64,000 bases of DNA, taken from NCBI RefSeq assembly GCF_000382305.1, contig NZ_KB908019.1:179416-243415 (forward strand), given 5' to 3'. Shown one piece after another: positions 43,926 to 53,698 of the stretch (within the stretch, counting starts at the first letter, position 1; each line of letters begins with the position of its first letter). The notes below the pieces were generated by a model. That model saw only the letters and a program-made list of their open reading frames with translations, was not told the DNA's origin and made no database searches. The position numbers and the translations under genes were made by a program. The DNA comes from Vitreoscilla stercoraria DSM 513. GTDB taxonomy: Bacteria > Pseudomonadota > Gammaproteobacteria > Burkholderiales > Neisseriaceae.

Positions 43926-45875
43926 TCATTGACCACGCAAAAACAAAGCATCCAAATCGTTAAGTTTGAGTTTGACCCAAGTTGGTCTGCCATGATTGCA
44001 TTGGTTGGCGCGAGGGGTTTGTTCCATGTCACGCAGCAATGCGTTCATTTCAGGTAAAGTCAAACTGCGTCCTGCTCGCACCGAGCCATGACACGCCATC
44101 GTGGCTAAGATATGGTTTTGGCTGGCTTGTAAGGTGTCGCTGCTGCCTACTTGTGCCAATTCTGCCAACACATTACGACTGAGTTTTTCGACATCACTTT
44201 TGGCCAGTAATGCAGGCACGGATTCAATGGCAATCGTGTGTTCAGCAACGGCTTTCAAGCTCAATCCCCATTGTTGTAAGGCGTTCTGAAAACCGTTTAA
44301 TGTGGCCATTTCCAACGCGCTTGCGCGAAAGTCTTGCGCAATCAGCAACGCTTGTGTGGCGACATTGCCGCTTTCATGTTGGCTTTTTAGTTTTTCGTAA
44401 GTCACCCGTTCATGCGCGGCATGCATGTCTACCAAAATCAAACCATCGGCCGTTTGCGCCAAAATATAAATGCCCAACAATTGCGCCAAAGCATAACCTA
44501 ATGGATTTTCCACCTCATCGTCGACTGCCAAATCCATATTCAAATCGTGTGAATGGTTGGTATGGGTTGAGGTTGATGCGCTGGTATGCGCTTGAGTGGC
44601 GGCAGCTGGGTGCAAAGGCTTGTCGTACAAGGTGGCATACGTTTGTAAAGCCTGTCTGCTTTCATGCGCGCTCAATGGTTTGGAAGAGGTGTTGCTAGCG
44701 TATTGAAACGGCGTTTGTGAACGAGTGGGGTGATGGTCTTGGCTGTTGTATGCTGGTGATGTGTGGCGTTCGAAAGCCGACGTATCACGCCATGGCAAGC
44801 TGTTTTGAGTGGGCGCAGCAGCAGTTTTTTGGACTTGTTGTTGTAAAACTTCACCAGCATTGCTGACTGAATCTGTGTGGCGTGCATCGGTTTTGGACAG
44901 TGCTTGGTGTAAAGCATGAAACACCAAACGATGTACCGATTGGCTGTCACGAAAACGCACTTCGGATTTGGTTGGATGCACATTGACATCCACCTCATGC
45001 GCAGGCACGTTGACGTTTAACACAAAAGCAGGCGTCAAAGCCACATGTAACACATCTTGATATACTTGTTTGACTGCATGCAAAACGATTTTATCGCGCA
45101 CAAAACGCCCATTCACAAACACAAATTGCTTGTCGCTTTTGCCTTTGCTGTAAGTGGGTTTGCCGATAAAGCCTGATAAATGCATCAAGCCATTGTCGCC
45201 TTGTACGGGCAAACAAGCGTCCTGAAAATCGTTGCCAACGATAGCGCCTATGCGTTCAAGCAAGGTTTGTGCAGGCAATTGGTGTACGGTTTTTTGATTG
45301 TGTGAAATATAAAATGCGACATCAGGACGGCTCAAAGCAATGCGTTCGATGGCGGTCAAACAATGCGCCCATTCGGTTTGGTCGGATTTTAGAAATTTGC
45401 GTCGCGCAGGCGTGTTGAAATAAATGTCTGCCACTTCCACCGTGGTGCCTAGGCCGTGAGCGGCAGCCGTTGGGGCATGTAAGACGCCATCGATGGCGGT
45501 GACGCTCATGGCGTGCGGCGCATCCGCAGTTTTGCTGGTCAATGTTAAGCGGCTGATGGCGGCAATACTCGCCAAACCTTCGCCCCGAAAACCCATGCTC
45601 GAAACATTTTCCAAGTCTTGCAAAGAGCGAATCTTGCTGGTGGCGTGGCGGTGCAAAGCCAAAGCCAAATCTTCGTGAGCGATGCCATTGCCATTGTCAG
45701 TCAAACGAATGTGTTTGATGCCGCCTTGCTGCAAAGCAATGTCCACGCGCGTAGCACCAGCATCCAACGCATTTTCTAACAACTCTTTGAGCGCGTTTGC
45801 AGGACGCTCGACCACTTCGCCTGCGGCAATTTGGTTGATGAGGTGGTCGGGTAAGGTATGGATGCGTTGGTTCAT
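43926..45875 (-). CDS. mutL: DNA mismatch repair protein MutL
   Basis: A 649-residue mismatch repair ATPase. The GHKL motifs are ENALDAGATRV, DNGNGI and GFRGEGLASI. A long low-complexity linker (about 345-450) leads to the C-terminal dimerisation domain. DMHAAHERVTYE matches the DxHA(x)2E(x)4E endonuclease signature, so this MutL probably nicks DNA itself, as expected in bacteria without MutH. The ATG overlaps the stop region of the DedA gene by four bases, so the two are translationally coupled. A DUS-type site (45217-45227) encodes FQDA. Confidence 0.96.
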   Translation of the reverse strand: MNQRIHTLPDHLINQIAAGEVVERPANALKELLENALDAGATRVDIALQQGGIKHIRLTDNGNGIAHEDLALALHRHATSKIRSLQDLENVSSMGFRGEGLASIAAISRLTLTSKTADAPHAMSVTAIDGVLHAPTAAAHGLGTTVEVADIYFNTPARRKFLKSDQTEWAHCLTAIERIALSRPDVAFYISHNQKTVHQLPAQTLLERIGAIVGNDFQDACLPVQGDNGLMHLSGFIGKPTYSKGKSDKQFVFVNGRFVRDKIVLHAVKQVYQDVLHVALTPAFVLNVNVPAHEVDVNVHPTKSEVRFRDSQSVHRLVFHALHQALSKTDARHTDSVSNAGEVLQQQVQKTAAAPTQNSLPWRDTSAFERHTSPAYNSQDHHPTRSQTPFQYASNTSSKPLSAHESRQALQTYATLYDKPLHPAAATQAHTSASTSTHTNHSHDLNMDLAVDDEVENPLGYALAQLLGIYILAQTADGLILVDMHAAHERVTYEKLKSQHESGNVATQALLIAQDFRASALEMATLNGFQNALQQWGLSLKAVAEHTIAIESVPALLAKSDVEKLSRNVLAELAQVGSSDTLQASQNHILATMACHGSVRAGRSLTLPEMNALLRDMEQTPRANQCNHGRPTWVKLKLNDLDALFLRGQ

Positions 45876-46525
45876 GCGGTTTCTTTTTTGGCAGCCATTT
45901 TGTGACGGACAATTTCAATCACTGCAGGCAAAACAGACAACACAATAATGGCAATCAAAACCAAGCTTAAATTGTCTTTAACGATTTGCATATTGCCAAA
46001 GAAATAACCCAAATAAGAAAAACCCACTACCCACAACACCGCACCAATGACGTTGTACAAGAAAAATTGTCCATAATGCATGCGACCCATGCCAGCTACA
46101 AATGGTGCAAAAGTTCGCACAATCGGCATAAAGCGGGCAATGATGATGGTTTTGCCGCCATGTTTGGCGTAAAAATCTTGGGTTTTTTGTAAGTGAGATT
46201 GTTTGAATATCTTGGAATTGGGATTGGAAAACAGCTTTTCACCAAAATATTTGCCGATGGTGAAATTGACCGCATCGCCCAAAATCGCAGCAATAATCAG
46301 CAATAAAACCATCAAATGAATGTTCATGCCACCAATGGCCGCAATGCTGCCTGCGGCAAATAACAATGAATCACCTGGCAATAAAGGCATGACTACCAAG
46401 CCAGTTTCACAAAAAATAATCGCGAACAATATGGCGTAAATCCACACGCCATATTGTGCGCTCAGTTGGGTTAAGTGTTCATCAATGTGCAAAATGAAAT
46501 CGATGATGAAATAGAAAAAATCCAT
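45872..46525 (-). CDS. DedA-family membrane protein
   Basis: A 217-residue protein with about five hydrophobic segments. FCETGLVVMPLLPGDSLLFAAGSIAA and FLARFMP-like IIIARFMPIVRTFAPFVAGMGRM carry the family's conserved Glu, Gly and Arg residues. DedA proteins are thought to flip lipids such as undecaprenyl phosphate or phosphatidylethanolamine and to support the proton gradient. It is upstream of, and overlapping with, mutL. Confidence 0.92.
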   Translation of the reverse strand: MDFFYFIIDFILHIDEHLTQLSAQYGVWIYAILFAIIFCETGLVVMPLLPGDSLLFAAGSIAAIGGMNIHLMVLLLIIAAILGDAVNFTIGKYFGEKLFSNPNSKIFKQSHLQKTQDFYAKHGGKTIIIARFMPIVRTFAPFVAGMGRMHYGQFFLYNVIGAVLWVVGFSYLGYFFGNMQIVKDNLSLVLIAIIVLSVLPAVIEIVRHKMAAKKETA

Positions 46526-46549
46526 AATATTGTATGTATTTCAAATGTA

Positions 46550-46580
46550 GAGGCGACCTGAAAGGTTTCAGGCCGCTTTG
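46550..46580 (-). terminator. Divergent uptake-like inverted pair after secF
   Basis: GCGACCTGAAA (46553-46563) faces TTTCAGGCCGC (46566-46576). Both arms differ from the main 11-mer and from each other by one base. It sits 16 bases after the secF stop. Confidence 0.5.
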
Positions 46581-46591
46581 AGAGGCAGAAA

Positions 46592-47527
46592 TTAAACCAC
46601 AATTTCTTCTTTTTTCTTACGCTCTTTGACCAAGTTTTGACGGTTCAAACCAAATGCCATTAACAATGGGCTGGCCACCAAAACCGATGAATACACGCCA
46701 AACACAATACCGATGGTCAAAGCCATGGCAAAACCATGCAATGCCGTGCCACCGAAAATCAACATTGAAATCACCATCGCTTCGGTCGAGCCGTGGGTGA
46801 TGATGGTACGGCTCATCGTGGCAGTGATGGCGTTGTCGATAACTTCAGGGATGGTTTTGTCACGCATTTGTGGTTTGCGGAAGTTCTCACGAATACGGTC
46901 AAATACCACCACCGATTCGTTCACCGAATAACCCAAAACCGCTAAAATGCCCGCCAAAACCGTCAATGAGAATTCCCATTGGAAGAGGGCAAAACAGCCC
47001 AAAATGATGATGACGTCGTGCATATTGGCAATGATGGCAGATACCGCAAAACGCCATTCAAAGCGCACCGACAAATAAATAATAATGCCGATACACACCA
47101 TCGCCAAAGCCGATAAGCCATGGCTTACCAACTCTTCACCCACTTGTGGACCAATAAAATCGTTTTGCAATAATTGCACGTTCGGGTCTTGCTTTTTGAG
47201 CAATTCCATCACTTGATTGGACAAATTGGCATTGGCTTCTGAGCCTTTGTTAGGCAAGCGTATCATGATGTCACGCGTGGTGCCTAAGGCTTGAACTTGT
47301 ACTTCACCTATGTTCAAAGTGTGCAAATCGTCACGGATTTTATTGACGTCTGCACCTTGGCTGTATTGCACTTGCATCACCGTGCCGCCTGTAAACTCTA
47401 CTGAGAAATTCAGACCTTTGGTAAACAAGAAAAACATTGCCAAGATGAAAGTGATCAATGAAATGGCTGTGGTCAATTTGCCATAGCGCATGAACGGAAT
47501 GTCACGTTTGATTTTGAACAATTCCAT
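46592..47527 (-). CDS. secF: Protein translocase subunit SecF
   Basis: A 311-residue, six-span RND-type protein that, with SecD and YajC, uses the proton gradient to pull exported proteins through SecYEG. It has VEFTGGTVMQVQYS in the first periplasmic domain and LGYSVNESVVVFDRIRENFRK in span 4-5. It starts three bases after secD ends. Confidence 0.96.
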   Translation of the reverse strand: MELFKIKRDIPFMRYGKLTTAISLITFILAMFFLFTKGLNFSVEFTGGTVMQVQYSQGADVNKIRDDLHTLNIGEVQVQALGTTRDIMIRLPNKGSEANANLSNQVMELLKKQDPNVQLLQNDFIGPQVGEELVSHGLSALAMVCIGIIIYLSVRFEWRFAVSAIIANMHDVIIILGCFALFQWEFSLTVLAGILAVLGYSVNESVVVFDRIRENFRKPQMRDKTIPEVIDNAITATMSRTIITHGSTEAMVISMLIFGGTALHGFAMALTIGIVFGVYSSVLVASPLLMAFGLNRQNLVKERKKKEEIVV

Positions 47528-47530
47528 GGT

Positions 47531-49393
47531 TTACTCCTTTTCTACCGCAGGGCGTGTGTCTGTTTCAGGACGCCATACTTGACCAATGGAAATGGATTTC
47601 AAACGGGCTTGGCGACCGTACCACAAATTCACCAACGCACGTGAGCACACTACCGATGAGAACATCGAAGTCAAAATACCCAAACAATGCACCACCGCAA
47701 AACCACGAACAGGACCTGAACCAAAGATGAGCAATGCCACACCTGCAATCAACGAAGTCAAGTTAGAGTCCACAATCGTCGCCCAAGCATGTTCATAACC
47801 TTTGCTGATGGCAATATGAGGATGGAGCCCTGCGCGCAACTCTTCTCGAATGCGTTCATTGACCAACACGTTAGAGTCAATGGCCATACCCAAAGTCAAT
47901 GCAATGGCAGCAATACCTGGTAAGGTTAAGGTCGCTTGTAAGATGGACAGCAAAGCAATTAAGAACAATAAGTTGAAGGTCAACGCAATCACAGAGAATA
48001 CACCAAACACACGGTAGTAAATCACCATGAATACGGCCACAGCTATAAAGCCCCATAAGGTTGAATGGAAACCTTTGGTAATGTTGTCTGCACCCAAGCT
48101 AGGGCCAATGGTACGTTCTTCAATGATGTGCATCGGTGCTGCCAAAGAACCCGCGCGCAATAATAAGGCTGTATCGTTGGCTTCCGCCGCTGTCATGCTG
48201 CCTGAAATTTGTACACGACCACCGGTAATCGGTTCGTTGATGGTCGGTGCAGTCACCACTTCGGCATTGCCTTGGTCGATTAAGACCATCGCCATGCGCT
48301 TGTTGCGGTTGGCGCGAGTCAAATCTGCAAAAATGTCTGAACCAGAACTGTCCAAAACCAAATTCACAGATGCTTGGTTGTTTTCAGTAAAACCAGGTTG
48401 AGCGTCCTGAATGTTGTCACCAGTCAATTCCACTTGTTTGCTGACCAAAGTTGAACCTTGACCGCCTGCATTTGGCAACAATTCATAACCATCAGGTGCA
48501 GTACCTAACATCGCTTGTTGTACCAAAGCGGGATCATCCGACACCATGCGCACTTCCAACGTTGCCGTACGACCCAAAATGTCTTTGGCTTTGGCTGTGT
48601 CTTGTACGCCTGGCAATTGCACCACAATGCGGTTGCTACCTGCTTGTTGAATCACAGGTTCCGCTACGCCCAATTCATTGACACGATTGTGCAAGGTGTT
48701 CATGTTTTGTGACACAGCAGCCGAGCTGATTTGCAATAGTTGTGCTTCGGTTAACGATGCTTGTAATTGATTGCCTTCAAGCAATTGCAACGTGGCTTCT
48801 TGACCCAATTGGCGGCTCATGCTGCGGAACATTTCTTGCGCAGCAGCAGCGTCCTGAAACGGAATGATGACGCTGTTATCGGTGAGTTTGACTTCGCCCA
48901 TCATTAATTTTTGTTTGGCTGCTTCACGACGGATATCGCCTGTGATGCGGTCTAAGGTTTTTTGCTGCGCTGCTTTCATGTCCACTTCTAAAGTGAAATG
49001 CACGCCACCACGTAAATCCAAACCTAAGAACATCGGGCGAGCGTTGATGTTGCTCATCCAAGTCGGTGTGTTGGGAATCAAGTTTAAAGCAATGATGTAG
49101 CCATCGCCCAAAGCTTGGTCTATCACATCACGCGCTTTGATTTGTTCTTCAGTAGACGCAAAACGGAATTTCAAACTGCCATCATCAAAAAAATCACCTT
49201 CGGTTTTGATGTTTGCTTGAGTCAGCGCAGTATTGATTTTTTGTGCCAATACATCGTCAATGACAATGGCTTGGCGGTTGGTAGAAACCTGTACAGCAGG
49301 GGTTTCACCATAGAAATTGGGTATGGTGTAAATACAACTGATGACGACCAATACGGCAATCAACAGGTATTTCCATAAAGGATAGCGATTCAT
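47531..49393 (-). CDS. secD: Protein translocase subunit SecD
   Basis: A 620-residue, six-span RND-type partner of SecF. It has GLDLRGGVHFTLEVD in the first periplasmic domain, then IALTLGMAIDSNVLVNERIREELR with the conserved Asp of the proton path. It is preceded by yajC after 60 bases that hold a hairpin. DUS-type sites are at 47563-47573 (encoding RPE) and 48849-48859 (encoding FQDA). Confidence 0.97.
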   Translation of the reverse strand: MNRYPLWKYLLIAVLVVISCIYTIPNFYGETPAVQVSTNRQAIVIDDVLAQKINTALTQANIKTEGDFFDDGSLKFRFASTEEQIKARDVIDQALGDGYIIALNLIPNTPTWMSNINARPMFLGLDLRGGVHFTLEVDMKAAQQKTLDRITGDIRREAAKQKLMMGEVKLTDNSVIIPFQDAAAAQEMFRSMSRQLGQEATLQLLEGNQLQASLTEAQLLQISSAAVSQNMNTLHNRVNELGVAEPVIQQAGSNRIVVQLPGVQDTAKAKDILGRTATLEVRMVSDDPALVQQAMLGTAPDGYELLPNAGGQGSTLVSKQVELTGDNIQDAQPGFTENNQASVNLVLDSSGSDIFADLTRANRNKRMAMVLIDQGNAEVVTAPTINEPITGGRVQISGSMTAAEANDTALLLRAGSLAAPMHIIEERTIGPSLGADNITKGFHSTLWGFIAVAVFMVIYYRVFGVFSVIALTFNLLFLIALLSILQATLTLPGIAAIALTLGMAIDSNVLVNERIREELRAGLHPHIAISKGYEHAWATIVDSNLTSLIAGVALLIFGSGPVRGFAVVHCLGILTSMFSSVVCSRALVNLWYGRQARLKSISIGQVWRPETDTRPAVEKE

Positions 49394-49414
49394 GCCTTAA
49401 GCCTTTGAAGCACA

Positions 49415-49440
49415 ATAAACCGCTCTTCAGAGCGGTTTAT
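49415..49440. other. Hairpin between yajC and secD
   Basis: AAACCGCTCT (49417-49426) pairs with AGAGCGGTTT (49429-49438). No T run follows on the coding strand, so it is more likely an mRNA processing or attenuation element than a full terminator. Confidence 0.5.
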
Positions 49441-49453
49441 TGGAGAGAAATGA

Positions 49454-49747
49454 TTAGTCTTTTTTGTCTTCGACGGCTGCGCCAGTGGCATCCAAACGAG
49501 CAGTAATGGCTTGACGTTCAAATTCCACATTCACATTAGGAGCAATTTCAACAGTGAAAAAACGGTCACTCACTTTGGTGATTTTGCCAACCATACCTGA
49601 GCCAGTCACGACTTTGTCGCCTTTTTTCAACTCAGTTAACATTTGTTGATGGGCTTTGAATTTCTTTTGTTGCGGACGCATGATCAAGAAATAAAACACA
49701 CCCAAAACCAAAATCATTGGCAAAAACGACAGTACTTGTTCGTTCAT
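49454..49747 (-). CDS. yajC: Preprotein translocase subunit YajC
   Basis: A 97-residue, single-span protein: span SFLPMILVLGVFYFLIMRPQQKKFKAHQQML, then the cytoplasmic LKKGDKVVTGSGMVGKITKV domain. It is accessory to SecDF. In the standard tgt-yajC-secD-secF order. Confidence 0.95.
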   Translation of the reverse strand: MNEQVLSFLPMILVLGVFYFLIMRPQQKKFKAHQQMLTELKKGDKVVTGSGMVGKITKVSDRFFTVEIAPNVNVEFERQAITARLDATGAAVEDKKD

Positions 49748-49846
49748 TGTCTTCCTTAATGTATTAAAAATTGAATTAACAGTCAGCGGCTATTGTAATG
49801 ACTCTTGCTTAAAAGTCAAAAACGCCACTTGTTTTTTACGTAGACT

Positions 49847-50959
49847 TTACACGCCGCGCGCACGCTCTGCTGCAAATTGCACACGGAAAGCTGCAAATTG
49901 ACCTGCATCAATGGCGTCGCGTACGTCTTGCATCAATTGTTGGTAGTAGTGCAAATTGTGAATGGTGTTCAATTGTGCACCTAAAATTTCGCCAACACGA
50001 TGCAAATGGTGTAAATAACCACGGCTGAAATTGCGACATGTGTAACAGGTGCAAGTTTCATCAATGGGACGTTTGTCTAATTTATGGACAGCATTTTTGA
50101 TTTTCAAGTCACCAAAGCGGGTAAATAACCAACCATTACGCGCATTGCGTGTTGGCATCACACAGTCAAACATGTCCACACCATTGGCAACGCCTTCAAT
50201 CAAATCTTCAGGTGTGCCCACGCCCATCAAATAATGTGGCTTGTTAGCAGGCAATTGCGGACCGATGTGTTGCAAAATGCGATACATGTCTTCTTTGGCT
50301 TCGCCCACTGACAAACCGCCAATGGCCACACCATCAAAATCCAGTTCATTCAAACCTGCCAAAGATTCATCACGCAAATCTTCATACATCGCGCCCTGAA
50401 CAATGCCAAACAATGCATTAGGATTGTTCAAGCGGTCAAATTCATTTTTAGAGCGTTCCGCCCAACGTAAACTCATTTGCAAAGATTTTTGTGCCGCTTG
50501 AGCGCTGGCATCACCAGGAGTACATTCATCCAATTGCATCACAATATCAGAATTCAGGACGGTTTGAATTTGCATCGAGATTTCAGGAGACAAAAACAAT
50601 TTGTCGCCATTGATTGGATTTTTGAAAGTACAGCCTTCTTCGGTGAGTTTGCGCATGTCAGACAAGCTGAATACTTGGAAGCCGCCTGAATCGGTCAAAA
50701 TAGGCTTTTGCCAGCCCATAAAATCATGCAAGCCACCAAACTCACGAATCACATCCAAACCAGGACGCAACCACAAATGATAAGTATTGCCCAAAATGAT
50801 TTGGGCATTGATGTCGTCTAAGTCTTTTGGCGTCATGGCTTTGACAGTGCCGTAAGTGCCAACAGGTTGGAAAACGGGCGTTTCGACCGTACCATGGTTC
50901 AAAGTGATGCGACCACGGCGGGCCAAACCATCTTGTTTTAACAGTTCAAATTTCAACAT
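49847..50959 (-). CDS. tgt: Queuine tRNA-ribosyltransferase
   Basis: A 370-residue TIM-barrel enzyme that swaps G34 for preQ1 in GUN-anticodon tRNAs. It has TDSGGFQVFSL with a catalytic Asp, GLSVGEAKEDMYRIL, and the zinc site CTCYTCRNFSRGYLHHL. The start is the ATG at 50959, giving MLKFELLKQDG; the frame is open to 50998. It is the first gene of the sec operon. Confidence 0.96.
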   Translation of the reverse strand: MLKFELLKQDGLARRGRITLNHGTVETPVFQPVGTYGTVKAMTPKDLDDINAQIILGNTYHLWLRPGLDVIREFGGLHDFMGWQKPILTDSGGFQVFSLSDMRKLTEEGCTFKNPINGDKLFLSPEISMQIQTVLNSDIVMQLDECTPGDASAQAAQKSLQMSLRWAERSKNEFDRLNNPNALFGIVQGAMYEDLRDESLAGLNELDFDGVAIGGLSVGEAKEDMYRILQHIGPQLPANKPHYLMGVGTPEDLIEGVANGVDMFDCVMPTRNARNGWLFTRFGDLKIKNAVHKLDKRPIDETCTCYTCRNFSRGYLHHLHRVGEILGAQLNTIHNLHYYQQLMQDVRDAIDAGQFAAFRVQFAAERARGV

Positions 50960-51014
50960 AGAATTGGTAGAGCAAATAAAAAAGCCATTATAAGCCAATC
51001 ACGCCTGTATTGTA

Positions 51015-51043
51015 TTGCCAATTAAATCGAATCTCGCTACAAT
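51015..51043 (+). promoter_or_regulatory. Sigma-70 promoter for tRNA-Val
   Basis: TTGCCA (51015-51020) and TACAAT (51038-51043) are separated by exactly 17 bases, each five of six to consensus, about 27 bases before the tRNA. Confidence 0.7.
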
Positions 51044-51069
51044 AATCGCCTATTTTAAAAGTTAAGCAT

Positions 51070-51146
51070 AGGCATGTAGCTCAGTTGGTTAGAGCATCAC
51101 CTTGACATGGTGGGGGTCGTTGGTTCGAATCCAATCATGCCTACCA
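51070..51146 (+). tRNA. tRNA-Val (GAC)
   Basis: A 77-base cloverleaf. Acceptor AGGCATG pairs with CATGCCT; the D arm is GCTC/GAGC. The anticodon stem TCACC/GGTGG closes loop TTGACAT with anticodon GAC. The T arm is GTTGG/CCAAT with loop TTCGAAT. A discriminator A and encoded CCA follow. Confidence 0.95.
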
Positions 51147-51157
51147 AAAATACCCAT

Positions 51158-51185
51158 AGCGAACCTGAAGTTCGCTGTTTTTTTT
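51158..51185 (+). terminator. Intrinsic terminator after tRNA-Val
   Basis: AGCGAAC (51158-51164) pairs with GTTCGCT (51170-51176), followed by G and eight T residues. Confidence 0.85.
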
Positions 51186-51244
51186 GCAAGTAGTGGTAAA
51201 AACAACAGCGCATCAAGTTGGTGTTCAAACACGGAGTGTGAACC

Positions 51245-53155
51245 ATGCCTCAAATTACTTTACCGGACGGCTCAGTTCGGTCATTCGATCATCCTGTCAG
51301 TGTCATGGAAGTGGCGCAATCTATTGGCGCTGGCTTGGCCAAAGCGACGATTGCAGGCAAAGTCAATGGTCAATTAGTAGACGCTTCAGACATCATTGCA
51401 GATGATGCCAAATTGAACATCATCACTGCCAAAGACAAAGAAGGCGTGGAAATCATCCGCCATTCTTGTGCGCATTTGATGGGTCACGCGGTGAAACAGT
51501 TGTACCCTGATGTGAAAATGGTTATCGGCCCTGTGATTGAAGATGGTTTTTACTACGATATTTACAGTGAGACGCCGTTTACACCTGAACACATGCAAGC
51601 GATTGAAGCACGCATGCAAAAATTGATTGATCAAGACTATGATGTCATCAAGAAGATGACACCGCGTGATGAAGTCATCAAAGTGTTTGCTGAGCGTGGC
51701 GAAACGTATAAATTGCGTTTGATTGACGACATGCCAAATGAAACGCATATGGGTTTGTATTACCATCAAGAATATGTCGACATGTGTCGTGGTCCTCACG
51801 TACCAAATACCCGTTTCTTAAAAGCGTTTAAATTGACCAAAATGTCGGGTGCTTACTGGCGTGGTGATGCTAAAAATGAGCAATTACAACGTGTTTACGG
51901 TACTGCGTGGGCAGACAAAAAACAATTAAAAGAATACATTCAACGCATTGAAGAAGCAGAAAAGCGTGATCACCGTAAATTGGGTCGCCAATTGGACTTG
52001 TTCCACATGCAAGACGAAGCGCCTGGTATGGCATTTTGGCATCCTAAAGGTTGGTCTTTGTGGCAAACCATTGAACAACACATGCGCAAAGAGTTGACTG
52101 CGGCAGGTTATAAAGAAATCCGTACGCCAACCATTATGGATAAAGTGTTGTGGGAAAAATCAGGTCACTGGGCGAACTATAAAGACAATATGTTCATCAC
52201 AGAATCTGAAAAACGCGATTATGCTGTGAAACCGATGAATTGCCCAGGTCACGTACAAGTGTTCAACCAAGGCTTGCGTTCGTATCGTGATTTGCCATTG
52301 CGCTTGGCTGAGTTTGGCTCATGTCATCGCAATGAACCTTCTGGTGCTTTACATGGTTTGATGCGCGTGCGTGGATTTGTGCAAGACGATGCGCATATTT
52401 TCTGTACCGAAGACCAAATTGACAGCGAAGCGCAAGCTTTTAACCGTTTGGTGATGAAAGTTTATAAACAATTTGATTTTACCGATATCGATATCAAATT
52501 GTCATTGCGTCCTGAAAAACGTGCTGGCTCAGATGAGATTTGGGATAAAGCCGAAGAAGGTTTGCGCAATGCTTTGCGTGCTTGTGGTGTGCAGTGGGAA
52601 GAATTGCCGGGTGAGGGTGCATTCTACGGTCCTAAGGTTGAATACCATATTAAAGATGCTTTGGGTCGCTCATGGCAGTGTGGTACTATTCAGCTTGACT
52701 TTGTGTTGCCTGAACGATTGGATGCTGAGTATGTGACCGAAGACAATGGCCGTGCCCGTCCTGTGATGTTGCACCGTGCTATTTTGGGTTCTTTGGAGCG
52801 CTTTATTGGCATTTTGATTGAGCACCATGCAGGTGCATTCCCATTGTGGTTGGCGCCAGTGCAATTGGTGGTGATGAACATCACTTCAGACCAAGCTGAG
52901 TATTGCAGCAATATTGCAACACAATTTACCGAAGCCGGTTTCCGCGTTGAAACCGACTTGCGCAATGAAAAAATCGGTTACAAAATCCGTGAACACAGTG
53001 CGCAGCGTGTCCCTTATCAATTGGTGATTGGGGAAAAAGAAAAACAAGCGGGCAAAGTGGCCATTCGCCGTCGTGGTGAAGATTTAGGTCAAATGACTGT
53101 GGCAGAGTTTATTGCTTATATGCAGCAAGAAATCGCTACGACTTTCGCTCATTGA
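51245..53155 (+). CDS. thrS: Threonine--tRNA ligase
   Basis: A 636-residue class II synthetase. It has the N-terminal TGS domain (1 to about 60), an editing domain with HSCAHLMGHAV, and a catalytic core with motif 2 (SCHRNEPSGALHGLMRVRGFVQDDAHIFC) and motif 3 in MLHRAILGSLERFIGILIEHH. The C-terminal anticodon-binding domain ends VAEFIAYMQ. GGAG precedes the start by eight bases. It heads the thrS-infC-rpmI-rplT-pheST-ihfA cluster. Confidence 0.97.
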   Translation: MPQITLPDGSVRSFDHPVSVMEVAQSIGAGLAKATIAGKVNGQLVDASDIIADDAKLNIITAKDKEGVEIIRHSCAHLMGHAVKQLYPDVKMVIGPVIEDGFYYDIYSETPFTPEHMQAIEARMQKLIDQDYDVIKKMTPRDEVIKVFAERGETYKLRLIDDMPNETHMGLYYHQEYVDMCRGPHVPNTRFLKAFKLTKMSGAYWRGDAKNEQLQRVYGTAWADKKQLKEYIQRIEEAEKRDHRKLGRQLDLFHMQDEAPGMAFWHPKGWSLWQTIEQHMRKELTAAGYKEIRTPTIMDKVLWEKSGHWANYKDNMFITESEKRDYAVKPMNCPGHVQVFNQGLRSYRDLPLRLAEFGSCHRNEPSGALHGLMRVRGFVQDDAHIFCTEDQIDSEAQAFNRLVMKVYKQFDFTDIDIKLSLRPEKRAGSDEIWDKAEEGLRNALRACGVQWEELPGEGAFYGPKVEYHIKDALGRSWQCGTIQLDFVLPERLDAEYVTEDNGRARPVMLHRAILGSLERFIGILIEHHAGAFPLWLAPVQLVVMNITSDQAEYCSNIATQFTEAGFRVETDLRNEKIGYKIREHSAQRVPYQLVIGEKEKQAGKVAIRRRGEDLGQMTVAEFIAYMQQEIATTFAH

Positions 53156-53179
53156 TGATAGAACTGAAGGAGTATTACC

Positions 53180-53698
53180 ATCGCTCAAGAACGCGAAGCA
53201 CGTATAAACGGTGAAATCACTGTTAGAGAAGTGCGTTTAATCAGCAATACCGGTGAACAACTGGGTGTCGTTTCAACTCGTCAAGCCATGGCTTTGGCTG
53301 AAGAGCAAGATGTGGATTTGGTAGAAATTTCTCCCAACGCCACGCCACCTGTGTGCAAATTGATGGATTTTGGTAAGTTTAAATACGAACAAGCCAAAAA
53401 ACGTGATGAAGCCAAAAAGAAACAAAAACAAGTGCAAATTAAGGAAATCAAATTCCGTCCAGGCACTGATGATGGCGATTACAACATCAAAATGCGCAAT
53501 ATCGTGCGATTCTTGGCCGATGGTGACAAAGTGAAAATCACTTTGCGTTTCCGTGGTCGTGAGATGGCTCACCAACAATTGGGTGCCCAATTGTTAAAAC
53601 GTGTTCAGGAAGACTTGGTCGAAGTGGGTGCGGTAGAGCAATTTCCGAAAATGGAAGGCCGTCAAATGGTAATGATGGTTGCCCCAAAGAAAAAATAA
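53180..53698 (+). CDS. infC: Translation initiation factor IF-3 (AUC start codon)
   Basis: A 172-residue IF-3 that keeps the 30S subunit free and checks start codons. No ATG fits: the conserved AQEREARINGEITVREVRLIS N-terminus is preceded by ATC at 53180-53182, seven bases after AAGGAG. IF-3 genes in many bacteria use AUU, AUC or AUA, so that IF-3 represses its own synthesis by rejecting weak starts. The first ATG/GTG-type start in frame (53231) would remove 17 conserved residues. It is 24 bases after thrS. Confidence 0.93.
   Translation: MAQEREARINGEITVREVRLISNTGEQLGVVSTRQAMALAEEQDVDLVEISPNATPPVCKLMDFGKFKYEQAKKRDEAKKKQKQVQIKEIKFRPGTDDGDYNIKMRNIVRFLADGDKVKITLRFRGREMAHQQLGAQLLKRVQEDLVEVGAVEQFPKMEGRQMVMMVAPKKK

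Noticed and set aside
51015..51185. Possible riboswitch or T-box leader upstream of thrS
   Set aside because: The region is accounted for by a promoter, tRNA-Val and its terminator; no T-box sequence or specifier stem is seen.
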